A stretch of DNA of 64,000 bases from Afipia sp. Root123D2 (GTDB lineage Bacteria > Pseudomonadota > Alphaproteobacteria > Rhizobiales > Xanthobacteraceae), in contig NZ_LMDP01000001.1 of the NCBI RefSeq assembly GCF_001425835.1, positions 63,476 to 127,475 of the forward strand, in the 5' to 3' direction. The notes under the pieces are model-generated. The model saw only the letters and a program-made list of their open reading frames with translations. It had not been told where the DNA came from and did not search any database. Positions 44,733-52,433 of the stretch are shown here, piece by piece. Both the position numbers and the translations under genes were made by a program. Position 1 is the first letter of the stretch; the number at the start of each line of letters is the position of its first letter.

Positions 44733-47700
44733 TCATGCGATCGCTGCCGCGCGCGAGAACACGATCTCGATCAGCGTGCCCGAGTTCGGCGCGCTCTTGA
44801 TGTGGAATTGGGCGCGATTGGCTTCGACCAGCGCCTTGGTCAGCGACAGGTTCGATCCTGAATTGTCGTCGATCAGGTCGGCCGCCGCCGGGGTGCGGAA
44901 CGGCGCCATCGCCGCCGCGATCTCGTTGTCGTTCATGCCATGGCCGGTGTCGCGCACCCGCAGCACCACGTCGCCGTGATCGGTGACGGCGGTGGAGACG
45001 ATCACCTGTCCGCCGGCATTGGCGAGATGGATCGAATTGCCGATAAGGTTGAGCGCGATCTGGCGCAGCGCGCGGGCATCGGCGTTGATGCTGGGCAGTG
45101 CGTGCGCCAGCGAGGTGCGAATGATGATGCGCTCGCGGTTGGCGTGGGCCTGCATCGCGGCAACACACTGCTCAAGCATGCCGTTGAGATCCTGGCTCGC
45201 GAACGAAAGGTCGAGCTTGCCGGATTCGATCCGCGACAGGTTGAGCAGGTCGTCGATGATCGCGATCACGCGCTCGCCGGATGCGCGAATGTCTTTCATG
45301 TAGTCGACATAGCGTTCGTTGCCGAGCGTGCCGAAACGCTCCTCGATCATCACCTCGGCGAAGCCGATGATGGCGTTGAGCGGAGTGCGGACCTCGTGGC
45401 TTATCCGCGCCAGCACGTCGGCCTTGGCGGTCGCGATGCGTTCGCGCGATCGCCGGGTTTGCAGAACGTCGCTTTCGTTCGGCCGTAGCGGAGCCCGATC
45501 GCGGAAGATCGCGAAGTAGCGCGCGCCGTCAGCGCGCGTCCGCCCTATCGTCACCGAGAGGGGAATGGCGCCACCGTCGCGGGCATGGGCCAGCACGTCG
45601 CGGCCATGATCGAGCAGGCTCGCAACGCTGGCATCCCGGACAGCGTGCAGATAGTCGAGAATGGCGGGCTGGCTTTCCGGCGCGAACAGATCGGCGAGAG
45701 GACGCCTGTTGATCTCGCTGTCGCTGAGGCCGAACAGCGCTTCGGCGCTGCGGTTGCAGGAATGGATTTTTCCTTCGCCGTCGAAAATCAGGATGCCTTC
45801 GGCGGCGGTGTCGAGGATTGCCGACAGTTCGTCGGCACCGACCTGATCTGCGGGCGGGTCTTGCATCAGGGCGGCAGCTTCGACGTCCGGCGGCGTGTCG
45901 GGCTGTGGCGCGGCCGGGGCTTCGTCGGTGTTGATCTCCATTGCCGCATCGAGGTCGTCGGCGGCGATATCCGGCGCGGCGGGCGCCGCGTTGGTGTTGT
46001 CGCCCTCGAGGCGCGCCGACAATTGCCGCGCGATCTCGGCGAAGGCGTTGTTTTCGACCGGCGTCAGGGTGGGCGATTTCGCGTCGCCCGCGGGGCGGAA
46101 CGGCACGACATTGATCGGTGGTTCCACGGCGCGGTCCGGCTCGTCTGGTGGTGATGTGGGTTCGGTCACGGTGTCAGTTTCCCGTTCCGGTTGGACCGTC
46201 GCATGGTTGTCCGCCGCTGTCTCGTGGGCCGGGGCCGGCCCTGTGGATTGCTGTGTACCGTACAAAAGATCGTCACGCCGCTGCGCGGCGAGCTGCGCCA
46301 GGCCGTCGACATCGCGGCAGACGCCGAATCCGCGATAGCCCCGGAACTGCTGGTTGCGATCGTTGATCGGCAGGCCGGACAGTTCGACCGGCAATCGCGC
46401 GCCCGTTCCGTCGACCGGCCAATCGAGCGTGATGCCACTCCAGGTATCGCGGGTCGCGATGGCCGCCGCCACCTTGCCTTCGGGATCGAGGCCCAGCACA
46501 TCGTTGATCTCGCTCCACAGCCGTCCGAACGCCGCTGCGGTGTGGATGCCGATCAGGCGGGTGAATTCGTCGGAGCCGAACGAGAAGCGGCCATGCTCGT
46601 CCATCTGCCACATGAAGCGCAGCGGATGGCGTCGCGGCGACAGCGGCGGCTCGTTGGCGAGAAGATGTTCGGGGGATTGATGCGCGTCGGGGGCGGGCTC
46701 CGGCGCGTCAGGCGTTACAGAGGGCTCGATCGCGGTGGGCGCCGCCGGAATGTCATCCGCAGGCGTTTCCGCTGCGGCGGAATCTGATGGCGACTCGACG
46801 TCTGCATCCGCGCTGTCGTCCGTCTGCCCGGCGTGCACCGGCTGCGCCACGTCCGTTGAGAACTGCGCAACGACTGGAACGTCATCGCCGATACCCTCGA
46901 CATCGGCGGCGCTGATGTCCGGCAACGCATCGCCCTCCGGTGCGTCGGCGAGCAGCGCGATGGTCTGGTCCGGTTCGGGCGGATCGAGTGTCGCGGCGGG
47001 CAGGTCGTCGGGTGGCGCGCTTGCTTCGGCAGGCGCCCTCGCCGCCACGACCGGCGCGATCTCCGGCGGCAGTTCGGGCTGCTCGACCAGCGTCTCCGGC
47101 GCGGGCTCGATCACCAGCGGCGGTACAACGATCACCGGCGAAATCAGTGCGACGATGCCGGTATCGGCGCCGATGCCGACGCGATGCAGGGCGATCCGTC
47201 CGAGGTCGCTGCGCATGTCGGCGCGGCCTTCGGTCATCACCTCGCGGCGGACGCTGTCGGTGACAAGATCGGCGGTCGCGTTGAAAACATTCGGCAGGGC
47301 TTTTGAGCTGTCGCTCGCGCCGGCGAATGCACCATCGCCGGAAAATGCCACGGCTGGAGTCTCGAACGCCTCGACCAGACGCGTGAGGCGTTCCGCCAGC
47401 GGCATCGTCCGTCCGGCGAATTCGGTGGCCACGACCAAAACGGCCGCGTCTCCGTCAAAGGTAAGCCGGGCACAAGCGCAAGTGACGAGGCGGCCAAGCG
47501 TCGCGCCGAATCCGCTCAGGCGCTCCAGCCGTGTCGCGCCCGAGGGCGACAGCCGTCCGGCCAGCCGCATCACCTGACGGCGGTGCGGATCGGCCGGCCC
47601 GACCGGTTTCGCGGCAAGGACGCTGGTATTGGGCGCGCCGAACAGGCGGGCCGCGACGGGATTGGCCCACAGGATGCGCGCGCCGTCCGTCGACCACAGC

Positions 47701-47780
47701 CATGCCGGCAGGGCGCTCGCCGCATGAACCGCCAGTCGCGGGTCGCGGATCGCCAGCAGTTGAAAGTCGAGGTCGGTCAT
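44733..47780 (-). CDS. PAS-domain sensor histidine kinase with long acidic linker
   Basis: Protein of 1015 residues with no membrane segment. An N-terminal PAS-like region (about 15-130) is followed by a long Ala/Pro/Asp/Glu-rich disordered stretch (about 225-370). A PAS-like region lies near 375-500, then a second acidic linker and a PAS domain near 650-760 (LDTAAEGILIFDGEGKIHSCNRSAEALFGLSDSE). HisKA has the phospho-acceptor His795 in ISHEVRTPLNAIIGF. In the ATPase domain the N box and G1 box (DTGHG) are present, but the G2 box reads GSNLSL rather than GxGLGL and is two residues short. Overall layout resembles PleC/DivJ-type cell-cycle kinases. No response regulator is adjacent. Confidence 0.87.
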   Translation of the reverse strand: MTDLDFQLLAIRDPRLAVHAASALPAWLWSTDGARILWANPVAARLFGAPNTSVLAAKPVGPADPHRRQVMRLAGRLSPSGATRLERLSGFGATLGRLVTCACARLTFDGDAAVLVVATEFAGRTMPLAERLTRLVEAFETPAVAFSGDGAFAGASDSSKALPNVFNATADLVTDSVRREVMTEGRADMRSDLGRIALHRVGIGADTGIVALISPVIVVPPLVIEPAPETLVEQPELPPEIAPVVAARAPAEASAPPDDLPAATLDPPEPDQTIALLADAPEGDALPDISAADVEGIGDDVPVVAQFSTDVAQPVHAGQTDDSADADVESPSDSAAAETPADDIPAAPTAIEPSVTPDAPEPAPDAHQSPEHLLANEPPLSPRRHPLRFMWQMDEHGRFSFGSDEFTRLIGIHTAAAFGRLWSEINDVLGLDPEGKVAAAIATRDTWSGITLDWPVDGTGARLPVELSGLPINDRNQQFRGYRGFGVCRDVDGLAQLAAQRRDDLLYGTQQSTGPAPAHETAADNHATVQPERETDTVTEPTSPPDEPDRAVEPPINVVPFRPAGDAKSPTLTPVENNAFAEIARQLSARLEGDNTNAAPAAPDIAADDLDAAMEINTDEAPAAPQPDTPPDVEAAALMQDPPADQVGADELSAILDTAAEGILIFDGEGKIHSCNRSAEALFGLSDSEINRRPLADLFAPESQPAILDYLHAVRDASVASLLDHGRDVLAHARDGGAIPLSVTIGRTRADGARYFAIFRDRAPLRPNESDVLQTRRSRERIATAKADVLARISHEVRTPLNAIIGFAEVMIEERFGTLGNERYVDYMKDIRASGERVIAIIDDLLNLSRIESGKLDLSFASQDLNGMLEQCVAAMQAHANRERIIIRTSLAHALPSINADARALRQIALNLIGNSIHLANAGGQVIVSTAVTDHGDVVLRVRDTGHGMNDNEIAAAMAPFRTPAAADLIDDNSGSNLSLTKALVEANRAQFHIKSAPNSGTLIEIVFSRAAAIA

Positions 47781-48112
47781 GCCGTTTTACTTCCCGCGCT
47801 GTCGCTTTCATTGGCACCGGATACCGGCGGCCATAAGGGGCGACAGCCTTAACAAATGATTATTATGGGGCGGCTGCCAGCGGGTCCACGGGGTTACGCC
47901 AGCCATGCCGCTGAAACCCCAGATAACCTTAATTCGGCGCGGTGCTGTGAACCTTAACGCGCGCTGCGGCGTTGGCCGTGTTGCAAAAGAAATTCAAAAG
48001 GTCACGATAGGCATCATGGGAACTGTCATCGCGACAGGCCATGCTGACGCAGGCAGGGCGGATTCGGCGGAATGCCGCGGCGACCTCACCGGACATCAAC
48101 AGGAGTGCTCAA
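47781..48112. other. Divergent intergenic region between the kinase and phasin genes
   Basis: No gene is supported in these 332 bases. CCTTAA(C/T) occurs three times (about 47848, 47927 and 47952), the last two as AACCTTAA direct repeats 25 bp apart. They resemble CtrA half-sites only loosely. Promoters for both genes must lie here. Confidence 0.5.
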
Positions 48113-48490
48113 ATGGCTGAAGGCAACGACCGCTTCGAAATCCCCAAGGAAATGCGCTCCATGGCTGAGGCCAGCTTCGACCAGGCCCGCAAGGCATTTG
48201 AGAGCTTCATCGGCAGCGCCCAGCAGACCGCGAGTTCGTTCGGCGGTACCGGCGAGGCGGCCCGCGCCAGTGCACGGGACATCAGTACCAAGGCGATTTC
48301 GTTCGCCGAGAAGAATGTGCAGGCCTCGCTGGCCTACGCCCAGCAGCTGATCCACGCCAAGGACCTGACCGAGGTAATGCGTCTCCACACCGAATATGTG
48401 CAGGCTCAGATGCGGGCCCTGGCCGAGCAGGCCAGCGAAATGGGGCAGGCCGTCACCAAGGCGGCGCTGGATTCGACCAAGCTGAAATAG
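48113..48490 (+). CDS. Phasin (PHB granule-associated protein), copy 1
   Basis: Protein of 125 residues from the ATG at 48113, set by AGGAG at 48101-48105. It is almost all helix and has the phasin pattern: FEIPKEMRSMAEASFDQARKAFESFIG, AISFAEKNVQASLAYAQQLIHAKDLTEVMRLHTEYVQAQM and a C-terminal EQASEMGQAVTKAA. Phasins coat polyhydroxybutyrate granules and affect their size and number. A second phasin gene follows 220 bp downstream on the same strand. No signal peptide is present, as expected. Confidence 0.92.
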   Translation: MAEGNDRFEIPKEMRSMAEASFDQARKAFESFIGSAQQTASSFGGTGEAARASARDISTKAISFAEKNVQASLAYAQQLIHAKDLTEVMRLHTEYVQAQMRALAEQASEMGQAVTKAALDSTKLK

Positions 48491-48584
48491 CCCGGGTTGG
48501 CCGCCAGCCGCCCTTGGTGGTCATCTGGAAAAGTTCCAACGGTATCTGCGTATTAGCCATGCGCTATTGGGCCGCAGATTATGT

Positions 48585-48593
48585 TGCGTCGCA
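48585..48593. promoter_or_regulatory. Short palindrome before the second phasin (possible PhaR site)
   Basis: TGCG-T-CGCA at 48585-48593 is a perfect palindrome 117 bp before the second phasin start, in TTATGTTGCGTCGCACAAG. PhaR repressors of phasin genes bind TGC/GCA-type palindromes, which makes it a candidate. The evidence is positional only. Confidence 0.3.
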
Positions 48594-48709
48594 CAAGTCC
48601 GGACCTATAATCCGGTCTTCCGTGCGGTACCCGAGGTGCCGTGATCGATTCCGGGCGGTGATCCGCCGGCCCGGATCAGCCCATCTGAACCCTTCAGAGG
48701 AAGCCAATC

Positions 48710-49135
48710 ATGAGCACCGATCCGTTTTCCACCGTCGTCCCGCTCCAGGTTCCCGAGCAGGTTCGGGCATTCGCGGAGCAGGGCGTGACGCAGGCGCGCG
48801 ACGGCTACCAGAAACTCAAATTTGCCGCTGAAGCCAACAATGAGGCCATCGAGGCCGCCTGTTCCTCCGCCACCAGGGGCGCGGCCGATCTGACCGCCAA
48901 GCTGGTCGAGATCGCCCGGGTCAACACCACCTCGGCGTTCGATTTCGCGCAGTCCCTGTTCGGCGTGACGTCGCTGCCGGAGGCTTTCGAGCTGGTGAAC
49001 AGCCACGCCCGCAAGCAATTCGAGGTCCTGACGGCGCAATCGACCGACCTCGCCGAATTCGGCCAGAAGGTCGCGGCCGAAGCGGTCGAGCCGATCAAGG
49101 CCAGCGCGTCGAAGATGTTCACGACCGTCGCCTGA
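48710..49135 (+). CDS. Phasin, copy 2
   Basis: Protein of 141 residues, soluble and helical, with the phasin core: VPEQVRAFAEQGVTQARDGYQKLKFAAEANNEAIEAA, then TTSAFDFAQSLFGVTSLPEAFELVNSHARKQFEVLTAQ and a final helix. It shares family and layout with the upstream phasin but is clearly divergent, so an old duplication. GAGGAAG precedes the ATG. It has its own 219-bp upstream region and an 11-bp stem terminator, so separate transcription is likely. Confidence 0.92.
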   Translation: MSTDPFSTVVPLQVPEQVRAFAEQGVTQARDGYQKLKFAAEANNEAIEAACSSATRGAADLTAKLVEIARVNTTSAFDFAQSLFGVTSLPEAFELVNSHARKQFEVLTAQSTDLAEFGQKVAAEAVEPIKASASKMFTTVA

Positions 49136-49154
49136 CGGCGGTTCGCAGATACTG

Positions 49155-49184
49155 AAATCCGGGCCGGGTGGCCCGGATTTTTTA
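49155..49184 (+). terminator. Terminator after the second phasin
   Basis: AAATCCGGGCC (49155-49165) and GGCCCGGATTT (49170-49180) form a perfect 11-bp stem with loop GGGT, followed by a T-run. Confidence 0.92.
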
Positions 49185-49241
49185 TTGGCCGGATATCCGA
49201 AATGACGGTGGAAGCACCGGGCTGAAACCGGCTTAGCGGTC

Positions 49242-49270
49242 TTGCCAAAGCGCGGCGTTGCACCTAGTTT
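49242..49270 (+). promoter_or_regulatory. Candidate promoter of tRNA-His
   Basis: TTGCCA (49242-49247), a 17-bp spacer and TAGTTT (49265-49270) lie about 40 bp before the tRNA. The spacing is right and the -35 fits the alphaproteobacterial CTTG pattern; the -10 is weak. Confidence 0.4.
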
Positions 49271-49310
49271 CCCGCGAATTCGGGCAGCCCCTCAGCGGGC
49301 GCCAGAACAT

Positions 49311-49387
49311 GCAGTTGTAGCTCAGTTGGTTAGAGCGCCGGATTGTGGATCCGGAGGTCGGTGGTTCGAGCCCACCCAACTGTACCA
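49311..49387 (+). tRNA. tRNA-His (anticodon GTG)
   Basis: Cloverleaf: acceptor GCAGTTG with CAACTGT, D-arm GCTC/GAGC, anticodon stem CCGGA/TCCGG around loop TTGTGGA (anticodon GTG at 49345-49347), T-arm GGTGG-TTCGAGC-CCACC, and an encoded CCA at 49385-49387. The base before the acceptor is T and the discriminator is A. There is therefore no genomic G at -1 and no C73, the form known for alphaproteobacterial tRNA-His. A single tRNA gene, between a phasin and a signalling gene. Confidence 0.96.
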
Positions 49388-49430
49388 CCCTTGATCGCCT
49401 TTGATCACTCGTGGCCAAAACCGGCTGTCC

Positions 49431-51836
49431 TCACGCGATTTTCATCTCGATCACGGTGTCATCGACATCGAGCGCCGACCAGTCGCCGTCATGGGTCAGG
49501 TCGCGGAATTTCTCGATCGCCGCCGGACGCCCGATCAGATAGCCCTGAATCTCGTCGCAGTCCTGCTCGCGCAGGAACTGCATTTCGCCGGGTGTCTCGA
49601 CGCCCTCGGCGAGCACCGGAAGACCGAGTCCGCGTCCGAGGCCGAGCACCGTGCGTACGATCGCCGCTGCCTGCTCGTTGCTGTCCACCGACTTGATGAA
49701 CGAGCCGTCGATCTTGATCTTGTCGAACGGGAAGGCGCGCAGGTTGGACAGCGACGAATAGCCGGTGCCGAAATCATCCATCGCGATACGGACGCCGAGC
49801 GCCTTGATCTGGCGCAGGGTCGCAAGGGCGCGATTGAGATCGCGCACCAGTGCGGTTTCGGTGATCTCGAGTTCGAGGCGGCTCGGCGGAAGGCCGGTCT
49901 CGAGCAGAATACCGTGAACCGTCTGCGCGAAACTGGCATCGTAGATCTGCAGCGTCGAGACGTTGACCGCGATGGTCAGCGGCTGCGGCCACGTTGCGGC
50001 TTCCTGGCAAGCGGTTCGCAGCACCCACTCGCCGATGTTGAGGATCGCGCCGGCTTCCTCGGCGATCGGAATGAAGATCGTCGGCGAGATGTCGCCGCGG
50101 GTGGCGTGCTTCCAGCGCAGCAGGGCCTCGAACCCGCTGACGTCGCCGGTCTTGAGATCCTTCTGGGGCTGATAGACCAGCCGCATTTCGCCGCGCGCGA
50201 TCGCGTGGCGCAGATCGTGCTCGATCAGCCGCCGCTCGCGGACCGCCGCGCCCATTTTGGCTTCGAACACGCGATAGGTGTTCCGTCCGTCGGTCTTGGC
50301 GCGGTAGAGCGCGGTGTCGGCATGGGTCAGGAGGGTTTCGCGGTCGTCGGCGTCATCGGGATACATCGCGATGCCGACGCTGCATGAGATGCTGTCGGTT
50401 TCCGGCGTGTCGCCCTGGACGCGCAGCGCGCCGAGAACGCGATCGGCGAAGCGCCGCGCCGCGTTCACGTCCGGCACGCCGGGCAACAGGATGGCGAATT
50501 CGTCGCCGCCGAGACGCGCCATGATCTGGCCCTCGTCAAGCAGGGCGCTGATCCGGGTCGCAACCGTCTGCAGCACCTTGTCGCCTGCGGCATGGCCGAA
50601 CAGGTCGTTGATTTCCTTGAAGCGGTCGAGGTCGAGACAGAGCACGGCGAGCTTGCTGTTACCGGCAAGTGCCTCGATCTCGCGGGCAATCGCGGAGTTG
50701 AAACGATTGCGGTTCGGCAGCGACGTCAGTGCGTCGTGGTGCGCAAGATAGCGGATGTGCTGCTCGCTCTTCCTGCGCGCGCGCAGGTCGCGAACGGCGA
50801 TCACGTGATGCGGCTGGCCGGCATAGTCGATCGGCCGCCGGATCATTTCGACCGGGATCGTCGATCCGTCGCGATGATGCAGGGCAAGTTCGATCGGCTG
50901 GTTCGACGATGTCAGCAGCCTGGTGCGTGACGCGTTGTCCGGAAGGCAGCTTTCCAGCGCGGCGCCGGTCAGTTCAGCGGGCTGCGCGCCGGCCAGATGT
51001 GCGAAGCTGTCATTGACCGTAACGACCGTATCGCCATTGCAAACCACGAGCCCTTCGATCGCGGCGTTGGCGAGGCCGTGCATCCGGTCGGTTTCGAGCT
51101 CGGTGCGCCGCTTCTCGCGAATGTCGAGCGCAATCGCCGTGAGTGCGAGCAGGATAATGGCAAGGCTGACCACGCCGACCACGATCGCGAGCAGGGTGGT
51201 CGGCAGCGCCGCCAGCGACACGTGTATGGTGGAATCGGGGATGATCGACACCGCCGCCATTGCCGTGAAGTGATGGCTGCAGATCGCCAGTGTCAGCAGG
51301 ACGGCGCCGATGGCTTTCCATTTTTCCGTTTCGCCGTGAAGGCCGGCCGGCAGAGCGGCGGCGCCGACCACCGCGCCGACAATGATTGAAGCTGCGACCA
51401 GCGTCGGATCCCACAGGATCACGCCGGCGATCTCGAAAGCGGCCATGCCGATGTAGTGCATGGCGGCGATGCCGCCGGCGACGACGGCGCCGCCGATCCA
51501 CGGTCCGGCACGCCAGCCGGGGATCATCGAGATTGCAAACCCGGCGGCGGTGAGCAGGATCGCGGCGATCAGCGACAGGAACGTCAGCCCGATATTGTAG
51601 CCCGAGGGAATTCCCGGCGAAAAAGCCAGCATTGCGATGAAGTGCGTCGCCCAGATGCCGAATCCGATCGCAACGGCGGCGACCACGAGCCAGATGTGGC
51701 GCATCTGCCCCCGCGCGGCGCGCGCGTGGCGCAACAGCCGGATGGCGGCGAATGATGACAGCGAGCAAACGATCGCGGCGAGGGCGACCAGCTTCAGATC
51801 ATGAGCGGTCGCGATGCAATTATAAATTTTCAGCAT
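49431..51836 (-). CDS. MHYT-PAS-GGDEF-EAL signalling protein
   Basis: Protein of 801 residues from the ATG at 51836; a start 13 codons earlier is possible. The N-terminal 240 residues form an MHYT membrane sensor with three copies of the motif (ATHFIAMLAF, AMHYIGMAAF, SHHFTAMAAV) in seven helices, proposed to bind copper and sense a gas. A PAS domain (about 265-365), GGDEF (about 370-530, intact GGDEF at 443-447) and EAL (about 545-790, FEALLRW and MDDFGTGYSSL) follow. Both c-di-GMP synthesis and breakdown are chemically possible. It is convergent with tRNA-His and about 250 bp from the copper module. Confidence 0.93.
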   Translation of the reverse strand: MLKIYNCIATAHDLKLVALAAIVCSLSSFAAIRLLRHARAARGQMRHIWLVVAAVAIGFGIWATHFIAMLAFSPGIPSGYNIGLTFLSLIAAILLTAAGFAISMIPGWRAGPWIGGAVVAGGIAAMHYIGMAAFEIAGVILWDPTLVAASIIVGAVVGAAALPAGLHGETEKWKAIGAVLLTLAICSHHFTAMAAVSIIPDSTIHVSLAALPTTLLAIVVGVVSLAIILLALTAIALDIREKRRTELETDRMHGLANAAIEGLVVCNGDTVVTVNDSFAHLAGAQPAELTGAALESCLPDNASRTRLLTSSNQPIELALHHRDGSTIPVEMIRRPIDYAGQPHHVIAVRDLRARRKSEQHIRYLAHHDALTSLPNRNRFNSAIAREIEALAGNSKLAVLCLDLDRFKEINDLFGHAAGDKVLQTVATRISALLDEGQIMARLGGDEFAILLPGVPDVNAARRFADRVLGALRVQGDTPETDSISCSVGIAMYPDDADDRETLLTHADTALYRAKTDGRNTYRVFEAKMGAAVRERRLIEHDLRHAIARGEMRLVYQPQKDLKTGDVSGFEALLRWKHATRGDISPTIFIPIAEEAGAILNIGEWVLRTACQEAATWPQPLTIAVNVSTLQIYDASFAQTVHGILLETGLPPSRLELEITETALVRDLNRALATLRQIKALGVRIAMDDFGTGYSSLSNLRAFPFDKIKIDGSFIKSVDSNEQAAAIVRTVLGLGRGLGLPVLAEGVETPGEMQFLREQDCDEIQGYLIGRPAAIEKFRDLTHDGDWSALDVDDTVIEMKIA

Positions 51837-52103
51837 GGCATTCTGCACGGGCGGGAATACGCTATTACCCGGCAATCTACCCGAACGAGGTGTAAGGGCA
51901 TTTAAAAACCCGGCCCGGCATGCGAGCAGTGCCTGTTAAGGCTACGAAATCGTTGCTTCGCGGAATTCAGCAAACATCGGGGGTTTGGCGTGCATCGTTC
52001 GACATTGCGTGCATTTACGCGTCAGGCGCGTAACCCGCCATCAACCATTTCGCGAACGTCCCGCGTTACAATCGAGCGATCGATCATTTGCGCGGCGGAA
52101 GAT

Positions 52104-52379
52104 TCACCTGTCGGCGCGGCTGACGACGTCCATCAGTTCGGCGATCTTGCGGCGCTGGTCGGCCTTGTCCCCTGACGAGATCGCGTGCTCGACGCAGTGC
52201 GCGACGTGATCGCGCAGGATTTCTTCCTCGACCCGGCGCAAGGCGGCACGGGCCGCCGCGATCTGGGTGACCACGTCGATGCAATAGCGGTCGGCTTCAA
52301 TCATGTCGGCGAGGCCGCGCACCTGGCCTTCGATCCGCTTCAGCCGTTTCCGGCACGATGTCTTGATCTCGTCTCGCAT
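52104..52379 (-). CDS. csoR: CsoR-type copper-sensing repressor
   Basis: Protein of 91 residues from the ATG at 52379; longer in-frame readings cross the operator and are rejected. It is an all-helical member of the CsoR/RcnR/FrmR family. The Cu(I) ligands of CsoR are present with exact spacing: Cys33, His58 and Cys62 (25 and 4 apart), which separates it from FrmR and RcnR types. Apo-CsoR represses; Cu(I) binding releases DNA. It is divergent from the copA-type gene with a G/C-tract inverted repeat between them, the standard copper-export switch. Confidence 0.92.
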   Translation of the reverse strand: MRDEIKTSCRKRLKRIEGQVRGLADMIEADRYCIDVVTQIAAARAALRRVEEEILRDHVAHCVEHAISSGDKADQRRKIAELMDVVSRADR

Positions 52380-52388
52380 GATTGATAT

Positions 52389-52405
52389 ATACCCCCCTAG
52401 GGTAT
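52389..52405. promoter_or_regulatory. CsoR operator
   Basis: ATACCC-CCCTA-GGGTAT at 52389-52405 is an inverted repeat with the C/G tract typical of CsoR sites. It lies 10 bp upstream of csoR and 29 bp before the copA start, so it can control both. Confidence 0.8.
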
Positions 52406-52433
52406 CAATGGCAAGAGCATCGGTGAAACGAAA

